DNA of 64,000 bases from positions 4,976,501-5,040,500 of the forward strand of contig NZ_CP058907.1 of assembly GCF_013415845.1 (NCBI RefSeq). The letters are read 5' to 3'. Every line of letters begins with the position of its first letter. Positions within the stretch are counted from its first letter, which is position 1. The position numbers and the translations under genes were made by a program. Shown one piece after another: positions 43,148 to 52,269 of the stretch. The notes beneath the pieces were generated by a model. It saw nothing but the letters and a program-made list of their open reading frames with translations. It was not told the DNA's origin and searched no databases. The DNA is from Rhodopseudomonas palustris (GTDB lineage: Bacteria; Pseudomonadota; Alphaproteobacteria; Rhizobiales; Xanthobacteraceae).

Positions 43148-44222
43148 GAGGCGCAGCGAACGATCGGTGGCGCTCGCGCTTGCCTCGCCGCTGCTGGCGA
43201 TCGCACTGACGCTGGCGACCATGACGATCGTGTTTGCCGCGCTCGGCCAGAATCCGGCCGCAGCGCTGGCAGTGTACTTCATCACGCCGCTGACCGACGG
43301 CTATTCGCTGCAAGAGATCGCGGTGAAGGCCTCGCCGCTGGTGATGATCGCGGTCGGATTGGCGCTGTGCTATCGCGCCAATGCCTGGAACATCGGCGCC
43401 GAAGGCCAATTGCTGATCGGCGCGATCGCCGGCAGCGGCTTGGCGGTGATGATGCACGGGACCAATCCCGGACCGTGGCTGCTGCCGGTGATGCTACTGG
43501 CGGGAGCGCTGGCCGGTGCCGCCTATGCGCTGATCCCGGCGCTGTGCAAGGTGAAGTTCGGCGCCTCCGAAATCCTGATCAGCCTGATGCTGGTCTATGT
43601 CGCGGGCCTGCTGCTCGACTATCTGGTGCGCGGGCCGTGGCGAGATCCCGCCGGATTCAACTTCCCGACGACCGCCGAGTTCGACTCCGCCGCGACGCTG
43701 CCGCTACTGATCGCCGGCAGCCGCGTCCATGCCGGTCTGATCCTGACGCTGATCGCCGTTGCCGCGGCAACCGTGTTGCTCGGCCGCACGCTGAAGGGAT
43801 TCGAAATCCGCGTGGTCGGCACCGCCCCGCGCGCGGCGCGGTTTGCCGGCTTCAATGCCGACCGCCTGGTGCTGACGACGTTCGCGATCTCCGGCGCCCT
43901 GGCCGGCCTTGCCGGCATCATCGAAGTCGCCGGCCCGATCGGGCATCTGCAGCCGGACATCTCGCCGGGCTACGGCTTCACCGCGATCATCGTGGCGTTT
44001 CTCGGCCGGCTCAATCCGCTCGGCATTCTCGCCAGCGGACTGTTCCTGGCACTGACATTCATCGGCGGTGAGCAGGCGCAGATCGCCCTCAAACTACCGC
44101 AGGACATGACCGGCGTGATCCAGGGCATCCTGCTGTTCTACGTGCTCGCCTGCGACTCGCTGATCCTGTACCGCATCCGCTGGCGCAGCCCGCAACGAAA
44201 GGCGTTGCATGGGCCTCATTGA
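43131..44222 (+). CDS. ABC transporter permease (BMP/nucleoside type), first subunit
   Basis: A 363-residue membrane protein with about nine helices. The family segment AWNIGAEGQLLIGAIAGSG is followed by PALCKVKFGASEILISLMLVYVA and GTAPRAARFAGFNADRLVLTTFAISGALAGLAG, the coupling helix region. It pairs with the next permease to form the channel. It overlaps both neighbours (17 bp upstream, 14 bp downstream). Confidence 0.92.
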   Translation: MSLVLERRSERSVALALASPLLAIALTLATMTIVFAALGQNPAAALAVYFITPLTDGYSLQEIAVKASPLVMIAVGLALCYRANAWNIGAEGQLLIGAIAGSGLAVMMHGTNPGPWLLPVMLLAGALAGAAYALIPALCKVKFGASEILISLMLVYVAGLLLDYLVRGPWRDPAGFNFPTTAEFDSAATLPLLIAGSRVHAGLILTLIAVAAATVLLGRTLKGFEIRVVGTAPRAARFAGFNADRLVLTTFAISGALAGLAGIIEVAGPIGHLQPDISPGYGFTAIIVAFLGRLNPLGILASGLFLALTFIGGEQAQIALKLPQDMTGVIQGILLFYVLACDSLILYRIRWRSPQRKALHGPH

Positions 44223-45126
44223 AGCAATCCTGCTGTCGATCGTCACCGCCTCGACGCCGCTGCTGCTGGCGGCGAGCGGTGAGCTGATTGCCGAGCGCGC
44301 CGGCGTTCTCAACCTCGGTGTCGAAGGCATGATGCTGATCGGCGCGGTGTGCGGCTTCGCCGGTGCCTGGGCGACCGGCTCGACCGCGATCGGCGCGCTG
44401 TGCGGAATCGCAGCCGGCGTCGCGCTTTCGGCGATGTTTGCGCTGGCTACGATCGGGCTTGCGATCAATCAGGTCGCGGCCGGCCTGGCGCTGACGATCC
44501 TCGGCACCGGCCTCGCCGGCCTGATCGGCGCGCCGTTCGTCGGCGAGAACATCATTGCCGCACCGCATCTGTGGCTGCCATGGCTCACGGACGTGCCGCT
44601 GATCGGCAAGCTGCTGTTCGGCCAGGATGCGCTCGTGTATCTGGCGATCGGGCTGATCGCCGCGATCGCCTACGTGCTCGCCCGCACCCGCACGGGATTG
44701 ATCCTGCGCGCGGTCGGCGACGATCCAGCCTCGGCGCATGCGCTGGGCTACAATGTCGCGGCGATCCGGACGCTGGCGGTGCTGTTCGGTGGCGGCTGTG
44801 CGGGGCTCGCCGGCGCCTATCTGACGCTGGCCTATACGCCGTTCTACGCGCCCGGCATGACGGCGGGTCGCGGCTGGATCGCGTTGGCGCTGGTGGTGTT
44901 TGCCTCGTGGCGGCCGGGCCGGCTGGTGGCCGGTGCCATCCTGTTCGGCGCCGTCTCGATCCTGCAACTGCACGCCCAGGCGATCGGCCTCGGCGTGCCA
45001 TCTCAACTTATGTCGGCGCTGCCCTATCTTGCCACGGTGCTGGTGTTGGTGCTGATCTCGCGCGTCCGCCGGGGCGGGTCGGTGGCGCCGGCGGCGCTCG
45101 GAACCGCCTTCGTGCCGGAGCGCTAG
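44209..45126 (+). CDS. ABC transporter permease (BMP/nucleoside type), second subunit
   Basis: A 305-residue membrane protein with about eight helices. Typical segments are LLAASGELIAERAGVLNLGVEGMMLIGAV, AINQVAAGLALTILGTGLAGLIG and RAVGDDPASAHALGYNVAAIR. It overlaps the first permease gene by 14 bp and precedes the binding-protein gene by 81 bp. Confidence 0.92.
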   Translation: MGLIEAILLSIVTASTPLLLAASGELIAERAGVLNLGVEGMMLIGAVCGFAGAWATGSTAIGALCGIAAGVALSAMFALATIGLAINQVAAGLALTILGTGLAGLIGAPFVGENIIAAPHLWLPWLTDVPLIGKLLFGQDALVYLAIGLIAAIAYVLARTRTGLILRAVGDDPASAHALGYNVAAIRTLAVLFGGGCAGLAGAYLTLAYTPFYAPGMTAGRGWIALALVVFASWRPGRLVAGAILFGAVSILQLHAQAIGLGVPSQLMSALPYLATVLVLVLISRVRRGGSVAPAALGTAFVPER

Positions 45127-45207
45127 AGACGAGATCCGGGAGCCGCGCGCGGCGGGGGCGCGGGACTCGCAAATTACGATCCCCCGAACGGTGAAGCGGA
45201 GAATCGG

Positions 45208-46305
45208 ATGAACAAGGCGATCATGGCGGCGCTGGTGCTGGCGGCCAGCTGCGCGGGGCTGTCGGCGGCGACGGCCCAGGACAAGCCGGACAGCAAACCG
45301 GACAAGCTGAAGATCGGCTTCGTCTATGTCGGCCCGGTCGGCGACTTCGGCTGGTCGTATCAACACGATCAGGCGCGCCAGGCGATCATCAAGGAATTCG
45401 GCGATCGCGTCGAAACCACCTTTCTGGAGAAGGTCGGCGAAGGTCCCGACGGCGAGCGCTCGATCGAGCAGCTCGCCCGCGCCGGCCACAAGCTGATCTT
45501 CGCGACCTCGTTCGGCTACATGGATTCGGTGATCAAGGTCGCCAAGAAATATCCGGACGTGAAATTCGAACACGCCACCGGCTACAAGCGCGAGCCGAAC
45601 GTCTCGACCTATGCGGGACGGTTCTACGAAGGCCGCACCATCCAGGGCACGATCGCCGCGAAGGTCTCGAAGAAGGGCGTGCTCGGCTATATCGGCTCGT
45701 TCCCGGTGCCCGAAGTGATCTCCGGCATCAATGCCACCATGCTGGCGGCGCAGAAGATCAATCCGAACATCAAGATCAAGATCGTCTGGGTGAACTCCTG
45801 GTTCAATCCCGGCAAGGAAGCCGACGCGGCCAAAGCGCTGATCGATCAGGGCGCCGACGTGATCATGCAGCATACCGACAGCGCCGCGGCGATGCAGATC
45901 GCCAACGACCGCGGCATTCATGCGTTCGGCCAGGACTCCGACATGATCAAGTTCGGACCGAAGGCCCAGCTCACCGCCATTGTCAACAACTGGACGCCGT
46001 ACTACGTGTCGCGCGTCAAAGCGGTGATGGACGGCAACTGGGCATCGCAGGATGTATGGGAAGGCCTGAAGGACAAGATGATCCAGATGGCCCCCTACAC
46101 CAACATGCCCGACGACGTGAAGAAACTCGCCGCCGACACCGAGGCCGGCATCGCCGCCGGCACCATCAAGCCGTTTGCCTGCCCGATCGTCGACCAGGAT
46201 GGCAAGGAGGTCGAGTGCAAAGGCGGCGACCAGCTCGACGACGGCCAGATCCGCGGCATGAATTTCTACGTCAAAGGCATCGACGACAAGATCCCGGGGA
46301 AGTGA
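45208..46305 (+). CDS. BMP-family substrate-binding lipoprotein-like protein
   Basis: A 365-residue periplasmic protein. The signal peptide (AIMAALVLAASCAGLSAATAQ) includes a Cys that could be a lipobox, but the site is not a clear one. The mature part shows the BMP/PnrA pattern: KIGFVYVGPVGDFGWSYQHDQAR, IFATSFGYMDSVIKVAKKYPDVKFEHATG, GYIGSFPVPEVISGINA and GADVIMQHTDSAAAMQIA. BMP proteins bind nucleosides such as guanosine or inosine, or riboside-like ligands. It completes a full ABC importer; no nucleosidase or deaminase gene is adjacent. Confidence 0.93.
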   Translation: MNKAIMAALVLAASCAGLSAATAQDKPDSKPDKLKIGFVYVGPVGDFGWSYQHDQARQAIIKEFGDRVETTFLEKVGEGPDGERSIEQLARAGHKLIFATSFGYMDSVIKVAKKYPDVKFEHATGYKREPNVSTYAGRFYEGRTIQGTIAAKVSKKGVLGYIGSFPVPEVISGINATMLAAQKINPNIKIKIVWVNSWFNPGKEADAAKALIDQGADVIMQHTDSAAAMQIANDRGIHAFGQDSDMIKFGPKAQLTAIVNNWTPYYVSRVKAVMDGNWASQDVWEGLKDKMIQMAPYTNMPDDVKKLAADTEAGIAAGTIKPFACPIVDQDGKEVECKGGDQLDDGQIRGMNFYVKGIDDKIPGK

Positions 46306-46354
46306 GTCAGATACTCACCGCGGATGAGGAGACCACCGCCGATCCCCGATGCTG

Positions 46355-46462
46355 ACGTCATACGCGGGCTTGATCCGGGTATCCATCGGACGCGAAAGCG
46401 CGCCTGCTCAATGCGCCACTGTTGCGAAGAGGATGGATTGCCGGGGCAAGCCCTGCAATGAC
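46355..46462. repeat. Intergenic palindromic repeat
   Basis: The left arm CGTCATACGCGGGCTTGATC and CGGGTATCCATC is matched on the right by GATGGATTGCCGGGGCAAGCC and TGCAATGAC in inverted order. The arms can pair over about 30 bases with mismatches. It sits between the binding-protein gene and the convergent protease-like gene. It is a family distinct from those at 1865, 2171 and 26608. Confidence 0.65.
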
Positions 46463-46500
46463 TCTTGATGTCGAAGCGTCAGATCGCGGGCCCGGCGAGC

Positions 46501-47466
46501 TCAATGCAGCCGCGGTGCCTTGAGGAACTTAGCGCGGTCGGAGGAATGCAGCACCACGTCGAAGGTGGCGCCGCCGCTGAACAGCGTCAGTGGCACCTCT
46601 ACGCCTGCAGTGCCCAGTGCCCAGACCTTGCGATAGAACTCCGCTTCACTGGTCACCTTGTCGCCCGCGACTGCGAGGATCACGTCGCCGGTCTTCAGCT
46701 CGGCGCGCGCCGCCGGGCCCTTCGGCGCAATTCCGACCACCACGACCTTGTCTTCGATCTCGGTCGAATACAGCCCGAGCCACGGCCGCGGTGGCTTGTT
46801 CGGCCGGCCGAACTTCCGAAGATCGCTCAGCACAGGTGGCAGCAGATCGATCGGCACGCTCAAATTGTAATGCTCGTTCGAGCCGCTGCGTTCGATCTGC
46901 AGCGAGCCGACGCCGATCAGTTCGCCGGTCGCCGACAGCAGCGCGGTGCCGCCCCAGTTCGGATGCGACGGCTCGGTGAAGATCGCATCGTCGAGCAGAT
47001 ACTCCCAGTAGCCGGCGAATTCCTGACGTGTGGCGATGCGGCCGGCCACCGACCGTGTGCGGCCACCGACGCCGCCGATAATGACGCGCTCGCCCGCCTT
47101 GGCGAAAGCAGAGCGGCCGAGCGGTAGCGGCGGCAGATCGATTGGGCCGAGCGCTTGAACCAGGCCGAAGCCGCTCTCCTGATCGAATCCGAGCGCATGG
47201 CCCTCAACGACGCGGCCGTCACCGAGATGCAGCCACACCGTTTCGGCTTCGGTGATCAGATAACCGATGGTCAATACCAGACCGTCGTCGATCAGCACGC
47301 CGTTGCCGGCGCGCTCGGTGCCGAGCGTACCGGCGGTGTAGGCATCGGCCGGAATGATCGCGTGCAGCCCGACCACCGCAGACAACGCGCGATCGAGATC
47401 GAAGCCGAAATCGGCCGAGCGAGGCCGAATCGCGGCCGGGACATTCCATTCGGGGAGCGACGGCAT
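46501..47466 (-). CDS. HtrA-like protein without a catalytic triad (pseudoprotease) plus PDZ domain
   Basis: A 321-residue soluble protein with no signal peptide. Residues about 30-225 align by pattern with an S1C/HtrA protease domain, and about 230-310 form a PDZ domain (PWLGLYSTEIEDKVVVVGIAPKGPAARAELKTGDVILAV). All three catalytic positions are changed: the TNAHV segment reads LTIGYLI (Y69 for His), TDLAL reads SGFGLV (G99 for Asp), and GNSGGP reads PNWGGTA (W171 for Ser). The fold-supporting glycines remain, so the gene looks maintained and not decayed. A role as a PDZ scaffold or chaperone is inferred. ATG 47466 follows a CAGGAGA site. Confidence 0.8.
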   Translation of the reverse strand: MPSLPEWNVPAAIRPRSADFGFDLDRALSAVVGLHAIIPADAYTAGTLGTERAGNGVLIDDGLVLTIGYLITEAETVWLHLGDGRVVEGHALGFDQESGFGLVQALGPIDLPPLPLGRSAFAKAGERVIIGGVGGRTRSVAGRIATRQEFAGYWEYLLDDAIFTEPSHPNWGGTALLSATGELIGVGSLQIERSGSNEHYNLSVPIDLLPPVLSDLRKFGRPNKPPRPWLGLYSTEIEDKVVVVGIAPKGPAARAELKTGDVILAVAGDKVTSEAEFYRKVWALGTAGVEVPLTLFSGGATFDVVLHSSDRAKFLKAPRLH

Positions 47467-47585
47467 CCGGCGTCTCCTGTTGCGCAACACCGCGTGCAAC
47501 CGGAAATATCGGGGCCTTGGGGCCGATTTGCAAGCCGGCGTCACCGTGCCGCGGGCGGCGGCAAGGAACGCTGGCAGACGGAGGC

Positions 47586-48581
47586 TCAGCCCTCCTTGTG
47601 GACGCCCGAGCCCTCGACGATCTTGCGCCAGCTTTCGGTCTCAGCCGCCAGCATCGCGCCGAACTGCCTGGCATCGCCATGCAGCGCGATGGCGCCGAGA
47701 TCGGCGATGCGCTGCTTGATCGCCGGCTCGTCCAGTGCCGCATTGATCTCGCGGTTGAGCAGATCAACGATCGGCTGCGGCGTGCCCTGCGGCGCGCCGA
47801 CGCCGTAGAACGAGCTGGTATCGTAGCCGGTGAGCGAGTCGCCGATCGGCGGCACCTCCGGCAGCACCGCCGAGCGCTCACGGCTGGTGACCCCGAGTGC
47901 ACGGATCTTGCCGGCCTGCGCCAACGCGAACGACGACGTGACGTTGTCGAACATCGCCTGGATCTGCCCGCTCATCAGATCGGTCAGGCCGGGTGCCGAA
48001 CCGCGATACGGCACGTGCACCATCTCGATGCCGGCCATCGACTTGAACAACTCTCCCGACAGATGCAGCGAGGTACCGATGCCCGACGAGCCGACGCTGA
48101 TCTTGCCCGGATGCGCCTTGGCGTAGGCGATGAACTCCGCGACGTTGGTGGCCGGAATGTCGTTGTTGATCACCAGCACCAGAGGAATGCGGGCGATGCC
48201 GGCGACCGGCGTGATGCTCTTGGCGAAATCGAACGGCAGCGCGCGGTCGAACGAGGCGTTGATCGCATTCGCGGTGCTGGTCAGCAGCAGCGTGTAGCCG
48301 TCGGCTGGCGAATTGATCACCGCCTGGGTGCCGATGGTGCTGCCGGCACCAGGCTTGTTCTCGACCACAAAGCTCTGGCCGAGCTTCTCGGAGAGATACT
48401 GACACACAAGGCGGGACAGCACGTCGGTCGCGCCGCCGGCCGCATAAGGCACGATCCACTTCACCGGGCGATTCGGGTACGCCGCCGCGTCCGCCAGCGC
48501 CGGCGAGACCAGCCGCGCACCGACGGCGCAGATCGCCGCACCCGCGGCCGTCCCAAGCAATGCTCTCCTGCTGATCGTCAT
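47586..48581 (-). CDS. Tripartite tricarboxylate transporter-type (Bug/TctC) binding protein
   Basis: A 331-residue periplasmic protein with a twin-arginine-like signal (MTISRRALLGTAAGAAICAVGARLVSPALA). The mature sequence follows the Bug pattern: YPNRPVKWIVPYAAGGATDVLSRL, VENKPGAGSTIGTQAV, HVPYRGSAPGLTDLMSGQIQAMFD, and RALGVTSRERSAVLPEVPPIGD. GGAGG lies five bases before ATG 48581, which decides the start over the upstream ATGs. No TctA/TctB membrane genes are adjacent, so it is an orphan binding protein that may serve a distant transporter or a sensor. Ligand unknown. Confidence 0.9.
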   Translation of the reverse strand: MTISRRALLGTAAGAAICAVGARLVSPALADAAAYPNRPVKWIVPYAAGGATDVLSRLVCQYLSEKLGQSFVVENKPGAGSTIGTQAVINSPADGYTLLLTSTANAINASFDRALPFDFAKSITPVAGIARIPLVLVINNDIPATNVAEFIAYAKAHPGKISVGSSGIGTSLHLSGELFKSMAGIEMVHVPYRGSAPGLTDLMSGQIQAMFDNVTSSFALAQAGKIRALGVTSRERSAVLPEVPPIGDSLTGYDTSSFYGVGAPQGTPQPIVDLLNREINAALDEPAIKQRIADLGAIALHGDARQFGAMLAAETESWRKIVEGSGVHKEG

Positions 48582-48838
48582 CGCATCCTCCATGTGATCC
48601 TGCTGGAGACTCCGATAGCGCAGACGAACCGCCTCGCGCATGCACGGACCGCGATCGTGGTAAAGGCGTATGAACGGCGAGACGCCATTCCTCGGGATTA
48701 GCGATAAGTTGTCGTTAATTCCGTCGCTTCATACTCGCGCCGCGGGCTTGAGGTGCCCCACTGTTACGCGCCGGAGCTGCGGCGCACCGCGGCAAGGTTA
48801 ACGAGACCTTTCAGACCGAGCGATGCAAGGTTGAACCG

Positions 48839-50095
48839 ATGACCGACTTTGCCCTCGCGCCAGCCGTCGCTCGAGCCAGCCCGCCCCGTCTCAAAGCACT
48901 GCAGCTCGGCCTGTTGTGGCTGGTCGGCGCCAGCGGCGCGATCGTGTTCATCGAGCCGAGCCCCTACGAAATCGCCATCGTGCTGGCGCTGGGAGTGCTC
49001 GCCGTCACCGGCGGGCTCCGGCTTGCGCCGGCGCTCATCGTGCCGATCGGGCTGCTGGTCGGAATCGAACTCGGCTACAGCATCGGCGCGGTCGGCTTGA
49101 TGGACGACCCCATCATTCTGAACTGGATCCTGACCTCGTGGTACATGGCGGTGACCGCGGTTTTCTTCGCGATGGTGTGTCTGCAGGACACCCGCGAACG
49201 CGCCGAGGCGATCGCCCATGGCTATCTGGTCGGCGGCCTCATCGCAGCACTGGCCGGCATCGTCGGCTACTTCAATCTGCTGCCGGGCGGGCAGGACCTG
49301 CTGACCTATGTGGGGCGCGCGCGCGGCACGTTCAAAGATCCGAACGTGCTCGGCGCGTTTCTGATCTTTCCAGCGATCTACAGCCTGCAGCGGGCGATCG
49401 AAGGTTCGTTCTGGACGATGATGCGCAACGGCATCGCGTTCGGCATCATCTCGCTCGCGGTGTTTCTGGCATTCTCACGCGCCGCCTGGGGCATGCTGGC
49501 CGCCGCTTCGTTGCTGACAGTCGCGCTGATGTTCATCACCGCACCCACGCAGCAGCGGCGGCTACGCATCGTCGTGCTTGCCGCACTCGCGCTGATCGTG
49601 CTCGCTGCCACCATTGCGGTGCTGCTGTCGTTCGATCAGATCGACGCGCTGTTCAAGGAGCGCGCCAGCCTGTCGCAGCCTTACGACAGTGGCCGGTTCG
49701 GCCGGTTCGGTCGGCATCTGCTCGGCGCCAAGATGGCGCTCGACTATCCGACCGGCATCGGCCCACTGCAATTCCGGCGGTTCTTTCCCGAGGATACCCA
49801 CAACTCGTTCCTCAACGCGTTCATGTCCGGCGGCTGGATCAGCGGCACGCTGTACCCGGCTCTGGTGTTCGTGACAGCGGCCTATGGGCTGCGCAACGTG
49901 TTCGTCCGCACGCCATGGCAGCGGATCACCATCGTGGTGGTGACGGCGATGGTGGTAACGCTGCTCGAGAGTTTCATCATCGATACCGACCACTGGCGGC
50001 ACTATTTCATGCTGGTGGGCTTGACTTGGAGCCTGGCGATCGCCAGCACTCAGTTCCGACGCAGCCGATCGGATCCGGCCGTTTCCGCGGGCTGA
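48839..50095 (+). CDS. O-antigen polymerase/ligase-like membrane protein
   Basis: A 418-residue polytopic protein with about ten hydrophobic segments. The Wzy/WaaL-type signs are RARGTFKDPNVLGAFLIFPAI, SRAAWGMLAAASLL, a large periplasmic loop with GRHLLGAKMALDYPTGIGPLQF, and EDTHNSFLNAFMSGGW with the conserved His. It probably polymerises or ligates lipid-linked repeat units of an exopolysaccharide in the inner membrane. It opens the polysaccharide locus. A TTAACC box lies at 48795-48800. Confidence 0.88.
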   Translation: MTDFALAPAVARASPPRLKALQLGLLWLVGASGAIVFIEPSPYEIAIVLALGVLAVTGGLRLAPALIVPIGLLVGIELGYSIGAVGLMDDPIILNWILTSWYMAVTAVFFAMVCLQDTRERAEAIAHGYLVGGLIAALAGIVGYFNLLPGGQDLLTYVGRARGTFKDPNVLGAFLIFPAIYSLQRAIEGSFWTMMRNGIAFGIISLAVFLAFSRAAWGMLAAASLLTVALMFITAPTQQRRLRIVVLAALALIVLAATIAVLLSFDQIDALFKERASLSQPYDSGRFGRFGRHLLGAKMALDYPTGIGPLQFRRFFPEDTHNSFLNAFMSGGWISGTLYPALVFVTAAYGLRNVFVRTPWQRITIVVVTAMVVTLLESFIIDTDHWRHYFMLVGLTWSLAIASTQFRRSRSDPAVSAG

Positions 50096-50125
50096 CCGCC
50101 CGCCAAAGAGCCTCAAACGCAGCGC

Positions 50126-51109
50126 ATGACCAAACGCCATATCCTCGTGACCGGCGGTGCCGGCTACATCGGCAGCCACATGACGCTCGCCCTGCTCGGC
50201 GCCGGCGAACGGCCGCTGGTGATCGACAATCTCTCCACCGGGTCGCGCGCGATCGTGCCGACTGAGGTGCCGTTCTTCGAGGGCAATGTCGGCGATGCCG
50301 ACTTCGTCGGCCGGATCATGGACGAACACCCGATCGAGGCGATCATTCATTTCGCCGCCAGCATCGTGGTACCGGAATCGGTCACCCAGCCCCTCGCCTA
50401 CTACGGCAACAACACCGCCAACGCGCGCACGCTGCTCGAATGCGCGGTCAATCATGGCGTGCCGCATGTGGTGTTCTCATCGACGGCCGCAGTCTATGGC
50501 GAGCCGGACCGCACGCCCGTCGAAGAAGATGATCCGACGCGTCCGATCAATCCTTACGGCCGCTCCAAGCTGATGGTCGAATGGATGCTGGCCGATGTCG
50601 CGCAGGCGTATCCGTTCAGCTACGCGGCGCTGCGCTACTTCAACGTCGCCGGCGCCGATCCGCAAGGCCGCGCCGGACAATCCACGCCGAACGCGACCCA
50701 TCTGATCAAGATCGCTGTGCAGGCCGCGCTCGGCAAGCGTTCCGGACTCGACGTTTACGGCACCGACTATTCCACGCCCGACGGATCGTGCATCCGCGAC
50801 TATGTGCATGTGTCGGATCTGGCGCAGGCGCATCTCGATGCGCTCGATTATCTGCGGGCCGGCAAGCCGAGCATCACCTGTAACATCGGCTACGCCAACG
50901 GCTACTCCGTGCTCGACGTGATCAACGTGGTGAAGCGCGTGTCGGGCGTCGATTTCGAGGTGCAGATCAAGGGCCGCCGCGCCGGCGACCCTGCAGCGCT
51001 GATCGCCGCCAATCAGCGCGCCCGGACCGCGCTGAACTGGACGCCGCGCTACGACGATCTCGAGCAGATCGTGCGCGACGCGCTCGCCTGGGAGCGCCGT
51101 CTCGGCTGA
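50126..51109 (+). CDS. galE: UDP-glucose 4-epimerase
   Basis: A 327-residue extended short-chain dehydrogenase. The NAD site GGAGYIG lies at residues 10-16, the catalytic serine region is SSTAAVYG, and the YGRSK motif gives the Tyr-x3-Lys pair. The family segments RYFNVAGADPQGR and GTDYSTPDGSCIRDYVHVSDLAQAH are intact. It interconverts UDP-glucose and UDP-galactose (or N-acetyl forms), supplying sugar donors. It lies 30 bp after the polymerase-like gene, in the same unit. Confidence 0.95.
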   Translation: MTKRHILVTGGAGYIGSHMTLALLGAGERPLVIDNLSTGSRAIVPTEVPFFEGNVGDADFVGRIMDEHPIEAIIHFAASIVVPESVTQPLAYYGNNTANARTLLECAVNHGVPHVVFSSTAAVYGEPDRTPVEEDDPTRPINPYGRSKLMVEWMLADVAQAYPFSYAALRYFNVAGADPQGRAGQSTPNATHLIKIAVQAALGKRSGLDVYGTDYSTPDGSCIRDYVHVSDLAQAHLDALDYLRAGKPSITCNIGYANGYSVLDVINVVKRVSGVDFEVQIKGRRAGDPAALIAANQRARTALNWTPRYDDLEQIVRDALAWERRLG

Positions 51110-51336
51110 GACCGCACTGCCAGCCAGCTGTCTCACCACGGCACGGCGCGCCAAATCGGCACAGTCCAGAACGTTTGCAGGACAGCTACCGGGACCTTTC
51201 TGCGATCGCAGCGATACGGCTTTAACCACTTTACCTTGTTGAATGGAGGCGGTTGGCCAAAGGTTGCTTCCATTAGTCGAATGATCGATTGTTCTGCCGC
51301 AAAGACGATCGACCTTCACGGTCGAGAGGAAGTGGA

Positions 51337-52254
51337 ATGTCCAACACGCAAGATGGCGGCGACAAGCCGGATGCGACGACGGGCGCCGAACGGCGCAAGT
51401 CGGACCGCAGGAAAGCTGCGTTTTGGATTCCGTTCGACGGCCATCTGCCGCACGGTGAACGCCGAGTCTCCGGCGATCGCCGCCGCAAGCGGTTCGGACA
51501 ATGGCCGCGCGTTTTGCTCGGGGGCTTGCCGATCGTGGTGAGCGACCAGGCCGAGACTGCGCGCGCTATGGTCGACGAAGCGCTGCAGCGTCGCGGTTTG
51601 TGGCGCTATCCGGCCTACATGACGTCCGCGAACGGGGAAGTCACGTACCGCTGCGCGGTCGACGAGACCGAGCGCGGCTTGTTGATGGAGGCCGACGCCA
51701 TCCATGCCGACGGCATGCCGCTGGTGTTCGTGTCGCGGTTCCGTTGTGGGCAATCGCTCCCCGAACGCGTCGCCACGACAGACCTGTTCCACGAAGTCGC
51801 GCGCGAAGCCAGCAAGCGCGGCGCGACCATGTACATGCTCGGCGCCAATGCGGAATCCAACCGACGCGCGGTCGAGCGCATGCAGCGTCGCTATCCCGGG
51901 CTGCGTCTGGTTGGCCATCGCCACGGCTATTTCGCCAACGAGGCCGAGGAAATCGCGGTGTGCCGCGAAATCGGCGCCCTGGCGCCGGACATCCTGTGGG
52001 TGTCGATGGGCGTGCCGCGCGAACAGGCGTTCGTCGTCCGCAATCGCAATCGCCTGACCACCGTGGGCGTGATCAAGACCTCCGGCGGCCTGTTCGACTT
52101 CCTGTCGGGATCGAAGCCGCGCGCGCCGCAATGGATGCAGAAGGTCGGCCTCGAATGGCTGTGGCGGATGGCGCTCGAGCCGCGCCGGCTCGGGGTGCGC
52201 TATCTGAAGACCAACCCTTATGCGATGTATCTGCTGCTGACGCGGTCTCGCTGA
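51337..52254 (+). CDS. WecG/TagA/CpsF-family glycosyltransferase
   Basis: A 305-residue protein. The first 50 residues are polar and rich in Arg and Lys. The GT26 domain follows: LGGLPIVVSDQAETARAMVDEAL, TSANGEV, the active-site DAIHADGMPLV with the catalytic Asp, GATMYMLGANAESNRRAVERM, and PDILWVSMGVPREQAF. These membrane-associated enzymes transfer N-acetylmannosamine or related sugars to lipid-linked intermediates. ATG 51337 has GAGAGGAA upstream. A TTAACC box at 51222 lies in its promoter region. Confidence 0.92.
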   Translation: MSNTQDGGDKPDATTGAERRKSDRRKAAFWIPFDGHLPHGERRVSGDRRRKRFGQWPRVLLGGLPIVVSDQAETARAMVDEALQRRGLWRYPAYMTSANGEVTYRCAVDETERGLLMEADAIHADGMPLVFVSRFRCGQSLPERVATTDLFHEVAREASKRGATMYMLGANAESNRRAVERMQRRYPGLRLVGHRHGYFANEAEEIAVCREIGALAPDILWVSMGVPREQAFVVRNRNRLTTVGVIKTSGGLFDFLSGSKPRAPQWMQKVGLEWLWRMALEPRRLGVRYLKTNPYAMYLLLTRSR

Positions 52255-52269
52255 CCTTTCCTTCTCCGC

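Noticed and set aside
41117..45921. Long antisense frames opposite the ABC transporter genes
   Set aside because: They show Arg/His/Asp/Gln-rich low-complexity translation and no domain; the plus-strand genes are clear family members with overlapping starts and stops.
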